This document shows positions 1 to 6,902 of a DNA stretch of 32,217 bases, one piece after another; the stretch's first letter is position 1, and every line of letters begins with the position of its first letter. The notes beneath the pieces are model-generated. The model was given only the letters and a program-made list of their open reading frames with translations, did no database searches and was not told the origin of the DNA. Source of the DNA: an uncultured Gemella sp. (GTDB lineage Bacteria > Bacillota > Bacilli > Staphylococcales > Gemellaceae); NCBI GenBank assembly GCA_945869755.1, contig CAMBPW010000001.1, positions 1 to 32,217 on the forward strand, written 5' to 3'. A program made the position numbers and the translations under genes.

Positions 1-230
1 TTCACATAATTGATAAATTTTATTAATTCATTTCTGAACATTATCAAACTTTAATTTCACAATTTTTATTTCTTTACTTTTTCATCAATAAAATTATTAT
101 ATATAAAATAAATATTCTTTTTATAATAAGTTGATTAAAGTTATAATTTATACAGTATATTTTAATTAATTTTCTTACAAGTTAAATATTTATAATTTAA
201 TAATTTATCTAACTTTATAATAGCTTTTCT
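1..230. other. AT-rich intergenic stretch, nothing recognised
   Basis: No open frame of useful length, no ribosome binding site followed by a start, and no RNA gene is visible here on either strand. Reading on from the transposase-like fragment at 231-308 gives only short frames with stops. The stretch could be decayed DNA of an old insertion, but nothing in it can be aligned by eye to a transposase. Confidence 0.5.
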
Positions 231-308
231 TTATAATTTCCATATTTCTATATAACTTCTCTTATCTACTGTAAAATGTCTATGCTTTGGTGTATAATGC
301 AATTGCAT
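231..308 (-). pseudogene. Possible IS30-family transposase N-terminal fragment
   Basis: A 25-codon frame starts with ATG at 308-306 and stops at 233-231. An AAGGA-type ribosome binding site lies just upstream, and an extended -10 (TGCTATAAT on the minus strand, 346-354) lies further up. The peptide begins MQLHYTPKHRHFTVDKRSY and continues with IEIWKL. The pattern of H-[LF]-T, a charged D/E-[KR]-R and then an IE stretch is how many IS30-type transposases start, just before their helix-turn-helix. A whole transposase would be about 300-350 aa, and nothing recognisable follows the stop. I infer a relic with an intact 5' end. A short leader peptide or chance frame cannot be excluded. Confidence 0.38.
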
Positions 309-372
309 CTTAAAGATCCTTTCTTAATATTCTTGGTCGTTTATAATTATAGCATCTTTAAGGGCTTTTTTT
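309..372. repeat. Inverted repeat CTTAAAGAT / ATCTTTAAG with T-run
   Basis: A 9-bp arm near 309-318 is repeated inverted near 353-361, separated by about 35 bases. On the plus strand the second arm is followed by GGGC and seven T. It could act as a weak large-loop terminator on the plus strand, or be part of the end of the old insertion sequence whose fragment lies next to it. The two arms flank the extended -10 of the transposase-like fragment. Confidence 0.3.
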
Positions 373-398
373 ATAGCTAACTTCATTTTATAATATAC

Positions 399-439
399 AA
401 TTTTCAATAATTTTGAAAAAATTTGAAATAAATTTCAAA
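399..439. promoter_or_regulatory. Possible CodY boxes and 18-bp dyad upstream of ilvE
   Basis: Two overlapping 15-mers resemble the CodY consensus AATTTTCWGAAAATT. AATTTTGAAAAAATT at 409-423 matches 13 of 15 positions and AATTTTCAATAATTT at 399-413 matches 12 of 15. Next to them is a perfect dyad, TTTGAAAT-AA-ATTTCAAA (422-439). All sit just upstream of the -35 at 446. CodY represses branched-chain amino acid genes in many Bacilli, so a box at ilvE would make sense, but such AT-rich matches are cheap in this genome. Confidence 0.35.
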
Positions 440-445
440 AATATA

Positions 446-474
446 TTGTAATATAATTTACTTAATATTATAAT
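446..474 (+). promoter_or_regulatory. ilvE promoter
   Basis: -35 TTGTAA (446-451), 17-base spacer, perfect -10 TATAAT (469-474). The predicted transcript starts near 481 and has a short leader with AAAAGGAG at 495-502, eight bases before the ilvE ATG. Confidence 0.75.
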
Positions 475-510
475 TAGTTGTAATATAATAATTTAAAAGG
501 AGTACTTTAA

Positions 511-1593
511 ATGGCAAAATTAAATGTTACAGATATTAAAATTGAATTAACTAAAAATCCAAAAGAAAAACCTAATCAAGAAGCACTAGGTTTTGGAAAA
601 ATTTTTACTGATCATATGTTTATAATGGACTGGAATGAAGAACAAGGTTGGTATGATCCTAGAATAGTTGAATTTGGAAATCTTTCTTTATCACCTGCTT
701 TAATCTCATTACATTATGGACAAAGTATTTTTGAAGGTATGAAAGCGTATATTAATACTAATGGTGATATTGCTTTATTTAGACCAGAAGAAAATTTTGC
801 AAGATTAAATCGCTCTGCTGAACGTCTTGCACTTCCACAATTAGATGAAAAATTTGCATTAACTGCACTAGAAGAATTATTAAAAATAGATAAAGATTGG
901 ATTCCTACTGAAGAAGGTACATCTTTATATGTTAGACCTTTTATGTTTGGTGCAGATGAATTTTTAGGAGTAAAAGCAAGTTCAAATGTAAAATTTGTAA
1001 TAATACTTTCTCCTTCTGGAGCATACTTTAAAGGTGGGCTACAACCAAATAAAATATTTGTTGAAGATGAATATGTTCGTGCTGTACGTGGTGGAACTGG
1101 ATTTGCAAAAGCAGCTGGAAATTATGCTGGATCATTACTTGGACAGAAAAAAGCAGAAAAATTTGGTTACGCACAAACTTTATGGTTAGATGGAGTAGAA
1201 CAAAAATATATCGAAGAAGTAGGCGCAATGAACATTTTCTTCAAAGTTGATGGTAAATATTTAACTCCTGAATTAAATGGATCAATTTTACCTGGAATAA
1301 CTCGTGATTCAATTATAAAATTATTAAAACATAATGGAGAGATTGTTGAAGAAAGAAAAATTTCTATCGAAGAAATTTATGAAGCTGCTGATAATGGAAC
1401 ATTAGAAGAAGTTTTCGGTACAGGAACTGCTGCAGTTATTTCTCCAGTTGGAGAACTATTTGATGGTAAAAAGAAAGTTATCGTTAATAATGGAGAAACT
1501 GGCGAATATTCTAAAAAAATATATGAACAATTAACTGGTATTCAATTAGGAAAAGTTGAAGATCCATTTAACTGGCACCATTTAGTAAAATAA
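511..1593 (+). CDS. ilvE: Branched-chain amino acid aminotransferase
   Basis: This PLP enzyme moves the amino group between glutamate and the 2-oxo acids of leucine, isoleucine and valine: the last step of their synthesis and the first of their breakdown, in the cytoplasm. The 360-aa protein is normal length for the long (YbgE/YwaA-like) bacterial branch. The PLP lysine is K200 in the GFAKAAGNYAGSL block, followed by QTLWLDGVEQKYIEEVGAMN, the typical BCAT block. RSAERLALP and the FGTGTAAVISPVG motif also fit. The start has AAAAGGAG eight bases upstream. The gene stands alone with its own promoter and terminator and converges on the recA operon. No other ilv/leu gene is in the window, so it may serve salvage or breakdown rather than a local biosynthetic operon. 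Confidence 0.96.
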   Translation: MAKLNVTDIKIELTKNPKEKPNQEALGFGKIFTDHMFIMDWNEEQGWYDPRIVEFGNLSLSPALISLHYGQSIFEGMKAYINTNGDIALFRPEENFARLNRSAERLALPQLDEKFALTALEELLKIDKDWIPTEEGTSLYVRPFMFGADEFLGVKASSNVKFVIILSPSGAYFKGGLQPNKIFVEDEYVRAVRGGTGFAKAAGNYAGSLLGQKKAEKFGYAQTLWLDGVEQKYIEEVGAMNIFFKVDGKYLTPELNGSILPGITRDSIIKLLKHNGEIVEERKISIEEIYEAADNGTLEEVFGTGTAAVISPVGELFDGKKKVIVNNGETGEYSKKIYEQLTGIQLGKVEDPFNWHHLVK

Positions 1594-1598
1594 TAAAA

Positions 1599-1630
1599 AA
1601 TAAAGGTAGATAAAATTATCTACCTTTATT
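1599..1630. terminator. Bidirectional terminator between ilvE and the recA operon
   Basis: A perfect 15-bp stem (1599-1613 with 1616-1630) and a two-base gap are flanked on both sides by T-rich (plus) and A-rich runs, so it can end transcripts from both directions. It lies six bases after the ilvE stop and ten bases after the microprotein stop on the other strand. Confidence 0.88.
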
Positions 1631-1639
1631 TTTTATTAT

Positions 1640-1732
1640 TTACATAAACATTGAAATACTAGCTAAAATTCCACTAGCCACTATTGCTATTATCATTAAC
1701 CAAATTACTATTTTAAATATTTTTTTATTCAT
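1640..1732 (-). CDS. 30-aa membrane microprotein, Prli42-like
   Basis: An ATG at 1732-1730 lies inside the last codons of recA (overlap 8 bases) and opens a 30-codon frame ending in TAA at 1642-1640. The peptide starts MNKKIFKIVIWLM, goes through a hydrophobic single span (IIAIVASGILASIS) and ends MFM. A short basic N-terminus, a WLM-I-IAIV-S core and a C-terminal SMF-type end are the layout I know from Prli42, the 31-aa membrane protein that ties the stressosome to the membrane in Listeria and is widespread in Firmicutes. Translation probably depends on coupling to recA, because only a weak GAGAG precedes it. It ends just before the shared terminator, so it is in the recA transcript. The family call is by pattern. 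No stressosome gene is in the window. Confidence 0.6.
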   Translation of the reverse strand: MNKKIFKIVIWLMIIAIVASGILASISMFM

Positions 1733-2813
1733 CTAATGCACTCTCATCTACGTCAACTTCTAAATCCATTTTTGATGTTTTATTTTCCAAAAATTTTTCT
1801 CTAACTTTCTTATGAATATCATTGTATAATTCTTTATTTTCGCTAAATATCTTTTTAACTGATTCACGACCTTGACCTAGTTTTTCTCCCTCATATGAAT
1901 ACCAAGATCCTGATTTTTTTACAATTTCAAATTCCGCAGCAATATCTAAAGTTTCTCCTATAGTTGATATTCCTTCTCCATACATAATATCAACTTCTGC
2001 AGTTTTAAACGGTGGTGCCACTTTGTTTTTTACAACTTTTATTTTCGTTCTATTACCTATAATATCTGAACCTTCTTTTATAGCATCTCCTCTACGAACG
2101 TCAATTCTTATAGTTGAATAAAATTTAAGTGCTCTACCTCCAGTGGTAACCTCTGGACTACCATATAGAACCCCTACTTTTTCACGTAACTGATTTATAA
2201 AAATTGCAATAGTATTTGAACGATTAATAATTCCTGTTAATTTTCTTAATGCTTGGGACATTAATCTAGCTTGAAGACCAATATGTGCATCTCCAATTTC
2301 TCCTTCAATTTCAGTTTTAGGAACTAATGCAGCTACAGAATCAATAACAACTATATCAATAGCTCCTGATGAAACTAATTTTTCTGTAATATCTAACGCT
2401 TGCTCTCCCGTATCAGGTTGTGATAAGAAAAATTTTCCTTGTGTAAAATCTACACCCAATGCTTTAGCATATTCCGGATCTAAAGCATTTTCTGCATCAA
2501 TGAAAGCTGCTACCCCTCCATTTTTTTGAACTTCTGCTATTGCATGTAATGCTACTGTTGTTTTCCCAGAAGATTCAGGACCATAAATTTCAATGATTCT
2601 TCCTCGTGGATATCCTCCAACTCCTAATGCTTTATCAATCGCTAAAGAACCTGAAGAAACTACCTCTACTTTTATGGCAGTTGCCCCCTCTAAATCCATT
2701 ATAGCCCCTTGTCCATAACTTTTTTCTATTTCTTTTATTGCTTTTGCTAAAGCTTCTTCTCTATTTAAATTTTCAGTTTTTGAAGTTGCTTTTGTTTTCT
2801 TTTCTTTTACCAT
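1725..2813 (-). CDS. recA: RecA recombinase
   Basis: RecA forms an ATP-dependent filament on single-stranded DNA and drives strand exchange in recombinational repair, and it is the co-protease for SOS repressors. The 362-aa protein has Walker A GPESSGKTT (78-86), the DSVAALVPKTEIEGE loop-1 region, the INQLREKVGVLYG block before loop 2, and an acidic C-terminus. I place the start at 2813 because AAGGAGG lies six bases upstream. An in-frame ATG at 2840 would add nine residues but lacks such a site. It lies 16 bases after the FAH-family gene with no promoter between, so the two are co-transcribed. No GAAC-N4-GTTC LexA box is seen upstream. Confidence 0.97.
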   Translation of the reverse strand: MVKEKKTKATSKTENLNREEALAKAIKEIEKSYGQGAIMDLEGATAIKVEVVSSGSLAIDKALGVGGYPRGRIIEIYGPESSGKTTVALHAIAEVQKNGGVAAFIDAENALDPEYAKALGVDFTQGKFFLSQPDTGEQALDITEKLVSSGAIDIVVIDSVAALVPKTEIEGEIGDAHIGLQARLMSQALRKLTGIINRSNTIAIFINQLREKVGVLYGSPEVTTGGRALKFYSTIRIDVRRGDAIKEGSDIIGNRTKIKVVKNKVAPPFKTAEVDIMYGEGISTIGETLDIAAEFEIVKKSGSWYSYEGEKLGQGRESVKKIFSENKELYNDIHKKVREKFLENKTSKMDLEVDVDESALDE

Positions 2814-2829
2814 TTTATCCTCCTTAAAA

Positions 2830-3747
2830 TTATTTTCCAATTATAGTTGTTAATGTGCCTATTCCATCAATAGTAATTTTAATCTCATCATTTTCTTTTA
2901 AAAATTGCGGTGGATTCATAGCAGAACCTATTCCAGCAGGAGTTCCAGTTGAAATAATATCCCCAGCTTCTAATGGTATTATTTTACTAATTTCTGACAA
3001 TAAATCATCGATTCTAAATAACATCTCTGATGTCATTGCATTTTGTCTAATTTCTCCATTAACTTTTGTAACAATACTAACTGATTCTGGTGATGAAATT
3101 TCATCTTTAGTTACTAAATATGGTCCAATTACTGCAGATTTTTCTAATGATTTTCCTAAAAAGAATTGTCCATGTTTGTATTGCATATCGTGAGCAGTAA
3201 TGTCATTCATTATAGTATATCCAAATACATAATCTAATGCTAAAGGTTTTACGATATTTTTAGCATTTTTTGCTATAACTACAGCTAATTCCCCTTCATA
3301 ATCTAGTTGATTAGTTATATCACTATGTGAAGGAATAACTTCATTATTCGCTGCTATAGCTGTTGATACTTTAGTAAATATTATTACATCTTTTGGCGTT
3401 TTTATATTATTGTTATTATTTATTTCCTCAATTAATGATGGATAATTATGTCCAACACAAAAAATATTTTTTGGTGTTCTAGTTATAGGCGCTCTCCAAA
3501 TTATATCATTAAAAGATATTTTATAATTAGAAGCTTCACTATCACACTCAACAAGAGATATTACCTTTCTAACTTTTTCTATAAATTCAACTCCGTATAT
3601 TTCAATTGCTTCTCTTAATGTAGATGGAATAGTTTCTTCACCATCAAATTTTTTAAATATTGTTATTAAATCCCAAACTTGTTCTTCCTTTTTTACTTTT
3701 ACTCCGTATAGTTCTACGCCTTTGTAATTAAAAGATAAAAATTTCAT
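2830..3747 (-). CDS. Fumarylacetoacetate hydrolase family protein
   Basis: Members of this Mg/Mn-dependent fold cleave or tautomerise beta-diketo acids: fumarylpyruvate and acylpyruvate hydrolases, oxaloacetate tautomerase/decarboxylase, HpcE-type isomerases. The 305-aa protein has the metal triad as E151 and E153 in DYEGELAVVI and D182 in MNDITAHDMQ, plus the closing GDIISTGTPAGIG motif. The N-terminal 80 residues form the usual small domain and GHNYPSLIEE starts the catalytic part. An AAGGAG site precedes the ATG. It is the first gene of the recA transcript. The substrate cannot be told from sequence. Removal of oxaloacetate enol or another reactive keto acid is the likeliest housekeeping job. 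FAH-like is safe, a specific enzyme name is not. Confidence 0.85.
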   Translation of the reverse strand: MKFLSFNYKGVELYGVKVKKEEQVWDLITIFKKFDGEETIPSTLREAIEIYGVEFIEKVRKVISLVECDSEASNYKISFNDIIWRAPITRTPKNIFCVGHNYPSLIEEINNNNNIKTPKDVIIFTKVSTAIAANNEVIPSHSDITNQLDYEGELAVVIAKNAKNIVKPLALDYVFGYTIMNDITAHDMQYKHGQFFLGKSLEKSAVIGPYLVTKDEISSPESVSIVTKVNGEIRQNAMTSEMLFRIDDLLSEISKIIPLEAGDIISTGTPAGIGSAMNPPQFLKENDEIKITIDGIGTLTTIIGK

Positions 3748-3783
3748 TTTTTTCTCCTTATTTCCTTATAGTATGTAGTATTT

Positions 3784-3812
3784 ATTATATCATAATTAAT
3801 TTAAATTATCTA
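3784..3812 (-). promoter_or_regulatory. Promoter of the FAH-recA operon
   Basis: On the minus strand there is an extended -10, TGATATAAT (3792-3784), with a perfect TATAAT hexamer and a 4-of-6 -35, TAGATA (3812-3807), at 17 bases. It lies between the suf terminator and the FAH-family start. No LexA-type dyad overlaps it. Confidence 0.7.
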
Positions 3813-3813
3813 T

Positions 3814-3839
3814 AAAAAATAGCAGTTATAAACTGCTAT
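3814..3839 (-). terminator. Terminator of the suf operon
   Basis: Minus-strand hairpin ATAGCAGTT-TAT-AACTGCTAT (9-bp arms, 3831-3839 and 3819-3827) followed by a T-run. It begins immediately after the sufB stop codon TAG. Confidence 0.88.
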
Positions 3840-5237
3840 CTATCCTATAGAACCTTCCATTTCAAATGAAATTAATCTATTTAATTCTACAGCATATTCC
3901 ATTGGTAGTTCTTTTGTAAATGGCTCAATGAATCCCATGACTATCATTTCTGTTGCCTGAGTTTCATCTAAGCCACGACTCATTAAATAAAATAATTGTT
4001 CTTCTGAAACTTTTGAAACTTTTGCTTCATGTTCTAATGAAACATTTGAATTTTTTATTATATTATAAGGAATTGTATCAGATGTAGAAAACTCATCTAA
4101 AATAAGCGTATCACATTCTATATTTGATCTAGAACCTTCAGAATTTTTTCCGAAATTTATCCACCCTCGATAATTTACTTTCCCACCTTTTCGTGACATA
4201 GATTTAGAAACTACTGACGATGATGTTCTTGGTGCTAAATGAATCATTTTACATCCTGCATCTAATACTTGTCCTTCACTAGCAAGTGCAATTGACAGTG
4301 TATTACCACTTGCTCCTTCGCCAATTAAAACACATGCTGGATATTTCATCGTTAATTTAGATCCTAAATTCCCATCAATCCATTCCATTGTTCCATTTTC
4401 TTCAACAATTGCACGTTTTGTAACTAAATTATAAACATTTGTTGACCAGTTTTGAATAGTTGTATATCTAAAGCGAGAATTCTTTCCTACAAATATTTCT
4501 ACAACTGCAGCGTGTAAAGAACTTGCAGAATATGTTGGTGCTGTACATCCTTCTACATAATGTAAAGAAGAATTTTCATCTATTATTATTAATGTTCGTT
4601 CAAATTGTCCCATTTTTTCAGTGTTAATACGGAAATATGCTTGTAATGGTGCTTCAATAGAAACTCCAGGTGGACAATATATAAATGAACCTCCTGACCA
4701 TACAGCTGAATTTAGTGCAGAAAATTTATTATCATTTGATTCTACACATTTTGAAAAATATTTTTTAAATAATTCTTCATGATTTTTCAATGCTGTATCC
4801 GTATCTTCAAAAATTATTCCAAGTTCTTCGAATTGTTTATGCATATTGTGATAAACCACTTCTGATTCATATTGTGCAGAAACACCAGCTAAATATTTTT
4901 GTTCTGCTTCTGGAATACCTAATCTTTCAAATGTATTTTTTATTTCTTTAGGTACTTCATCCCAAGTTCTTTCTGTTTTTTCTGACGGTTTAACATAGTA
5001 TGTCATATCTTCAAAGTCAATTTCTGATAAATCCCCTCCCCAAGTTGGCATAGGCAATCTATAAAATTCTTTTAGTGCATTTAAGCGATAATCTAACATC
5101 CATTTAGGCTCATTTTTTTTCTTAGAAATAGTTTCTACAATTTCCTTTGTTAATCCTTTTTCTGTTTTAAATATTGAAACATCAATATCAGAAAAACCAT
5201 ACTGATATTCCGTAAACATTTGTTCATTTTTATTCAA
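3840..5237 (-). CDS. sufB: Fe-S scaffold subunit SufB (TTG start)
   Basis: SufB is the scaffold on which Fe-S clusters are built. It works with SufC and SufD as the SufBC2D complex and receives sulfur from SufS-SufU. The 465-aa protein shows the family blocks NSAVWSGGSFIYCPPGV, EGCTAPTYS, IQNWSTNVYNLVTKRA and RGWINFGKNSEGS and the C-terminal SRGLDETQATEMIVMGFIEP. The start is TTG at 5237: AAGGAG lies ten bases upstream, the codon directly before it is an in-frame TAG, and the first in-frame ATG (codon 7) would be 28 bases from the site. It overlaps sufU by eight bases, so translation is coupled. It is last in the operon, directly before the terminator. Confidence 0.96.
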   Translation of the reverse strand: MNKNEQMFTEYQYGFSDIDVSIFKTEKGLTKEIVETISKKKNEPKWMLDYRLNALKEFYRLPMPTWGGDLSEIDFEDMTYYVKPSEKTERTWDEVPKEIKNTFERLGIPEAEQKYLAGVSAQYESEVVYHNMHKQFEELGIIFEDTDTALKNHEELFKKYFSKCVESNDNKFSALNSAVWSGGSFIYCPPGVSIEAPLQAYFRINTEKMGQFERTLIIIDENSSLHYVEGCTAPTYSASSLHAAVVEIFVGKNSRFRYTTIQNWSTNVYNLVTKRAIVEENGTMEWIDGNLGSKLTMKYPACVLIGEGASGNTLSIALASEGQVLDAGCKMIHLAPRTSSSVVSKSMSRKGGKVNYRGWINFGKNSEGSRSNIECDTLILDEFSTSDTIPYNIIKNSNVSLEHEAKVSKVSEEQLFYLMSRGLDETQATEMIVMGFIEPFTKELPMEYAVELNRLISFEMEGSIG

Positions 5238-5673
5238 CTATATCACGCTCCTTATTATTTAATATTTTTTCTGTTACTTTCCAACCTAATGTAGCACATT
5301 TTACTCTAGCCGGTAATTTTGAAATATTTTCTAATGCTATACTATCTTCTAAAAGATTTTTATCAAACTCTTTCCCCATAATCATATTTAAAAAATTGTT
5401 TATCTTTTCTTGTGCTTCTTCTATACTAGCACCTTTTAATTCATTAGTCATCATAGAAGCTGAAGCTAATGAAATAGAACATCCCGTCCCAACGAATTTT
5501 ATATTGCTTATTATATTGTCTTCTATATTCATAGATATAGTAATTTTATCTCCACAAGAAGGATTTAACATTTCTAGCTTGTATTGTGAATCAATAATTC
5601 CGTGATTATGAGGATATTTACTATGTTCCAAAATAATTTGTTTATATATTTCTTTTAAATTAGAAAAGCTCAT
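5230..5673 (-). CDS. sufU: Zinc-dependent sulfurtransferase SufU
   Basis: SufU takes persulfide from the SufS cysteine, by a zinc-ligand swap, and hands it to SufB. It replaces SufE in Firmicutes. The 147-aa protein keeps the zinc residues C40, D42, C65 and C126 in NPSCGDK, VGTGCSIS and VKCATLGW, matching the C41/D43/C66/C128 set of Bacillus SufU, including the insertion that separates SufU from IscU. The ATG at 5673 has AAGGAG ten bases upstream, whereas the in-frame TTG two codons earlier is only four bases from it, so ATG is chosen. It overlaps the end of sufS by 14 bases and sufB by eight. Confidence 0.94.
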   Translation of the reverse strand: MSFSNLKEIYKQIILEHSKYPHNHGIIDSQYKLEMLNPSCGDKITISMNIEDNIISNIKFVGTGCSISLASASMMTNELKGASIEEAQEKINNFLNMIMGKEFDKNLLEDSIALENISKLPARVKCATLGWKVTEKILNNKERDIVE

Positions 5674-6889
5674 TAGCAAAAAACTCCTTGATTTCTCGTA
5701 ATGTTTTTATAAATAAATCTATCTCTTCTTTTGTGTTATAAAAATAAATACTTATTCTTGCAACAGAATAAACATTCAATCTTGATAATAATGGTTGTGT
5801 ACATTGATGACCCGCTCTAATACAAATTCCTTTTTCATCAAGAAAACTTGCTATATCATGAGGATGTACTCCATTCAAATTGAATGATACAAGTGATACA
5901 CGATTGTTAATATCTTTGCTTCCATAAATCTCTATTCCATCAATTTTTTCTAATTCTACAATAAGATATTTAGTTAATAACTTTGTGTATTGTTCAATAT
6001 TTTCTATACCTATACTATTTAAATATTCAATAGCCGCCATTAACCCTGATGCTTGTGCTAGTAAAGGTGTTCCTGCTTCAAACTTATTCGGTATATCAGC
6101 CCAAGTTGAATTATAATCTTCTACTATACCAATCATTCCTCCACCATATTTAACAGGAGATATTTTTTCTAACAATTCTTTCTTTCCGTAAAGTACTCCT
6201 ATTCCTGTTGGCCCGCACATTTTATGCCCACTAAATACTAAAAAATCACATTTTATTTCTTGAACATCTATTTTTAAATGAGGAGCCGCTTGCGCTGCAT
6301 CAACTATAAAATAAATATTCTTATCTTTCAAAATATTAGAAATTTCTTTTACTGGATTAATAATTCCAAGTACATTTGAAGCATAAGTTAAAGAAACTAT
6401 TTTTGTTTTTTCTGAAATTATATTTTTTAAATTTTCTAGAGATATAAAACCATCAGAATCAGCTTCTAAAATATTCAATTTTAAATTTTTCCTTTTTGCT
6501 AACTGCTGCCAGGGAACAAAATTTGCATGGTGTTCTATAGAACTAATAATTATTTCGTCGTCAGTACTAAGTTCATTTTCTAACATTCTTGAAATTAAAT
6601 TTAATGATTCTGTTGTTCCACTAGTATATATTATTTCTTCAATGTTTCTAGCATTAATATATTTTCTGACAACTTCTTTTGATTTATAATAAATATTCTC
6701 TGATTCATTTCCTAACGTATAAACTGATCTATGTATATTAGAATTATAATATTTATAATAATCAGAAATTGCATTAATTACTTGAATAGGCTTCTGTGTT
6801 GTTGCAGCATTATCAAAAAAAACTAATTTGTTTCCATTAATTTTTCTATCTAATATAGGAAAATCTTTTCTAATAGCTTCTATATTCAT
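5660..6889 (-). CDS. sufS: Cysteine desulfurase SufS
   Basis: SufS is a PLP enzyme that turns L-cysteine into alanine and an enzyme-bound persulfide, the sulfur source for the SUF machine. The 409-aa protein is of group II length. The PLP lysine is K223 in FSGHKMCGPTG, and the catalytic cysteine is C363 in GICIRAGHQCTQPL. The usual motif is RAGHHC, so the residue before the cysteine is Gln rather than His. The N-terminal FDNAATTQKP and SIEHHANFVPW blocks are typical. It starts 13 bases after sufD and overlaps the start of sufU. A second cysteine desulfurase for tRNA thiolation is not in the window. Confidence 0.95.
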   Translation of the reverse strand: MNIEAIRKDFPILDRKINGNKLVFFDNAATTQKPIQVINAISDYYKYYNSNIHRSVYTLGNESENIYYKSKEVVRKYINARNIEEIIYTSGTTESLNLISRMLENELSTDDEIIISSIEHHANFVPWQQLAKRKNLKLNILEADSDGFISLENLKNIISEKTKIVSLTYASNVLGIINPVKEISNILKDKNIYFIVDAAQAAPHLKIDVQEIKCDFLVFSGHKMCGPTGIGVLYGKKELLEKISPVKYGGGMIGIVEDYNSTWADIPNKFEAGTPLLAQASGLMAAIEYLNSIGIENIEQYTKLLTKYLIVELEKIDGIEIYGSKDINNRVSLVSFNLNGVHPHDIASFLDEKGICIRAGHQCTQPLLSRLNVYSVARISIYFYNTKEEIDLFIKTLREIKEFFANELF

Positions 6890-6902
6890 ATTTAATCTCT
6901 CT

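Noticed and set aside
301..372. T-box or other riboswitch before ilvE
   Set aside because: No T-box sequence, specifier hairpin or aptamer core is seen, and the ilvE promoter at 446-474 lies downstream of this stretch.
2814..2840. Upstream ATG extending recA by nine residues
   Set aside because: It overlaps the FAH-family stop and lacks a spaced ribosome binding site, while AAGGAGG is placed exactly for the ATG at 2813.
2855..3193. 112-codon plus-strand frame opposite the FAH-family gene
   Set aside because: No ribosome binding site, no family resemblance, and the opposite strand holds a well-conserved enzyme with visible active-site residues. It is a shadow frame.
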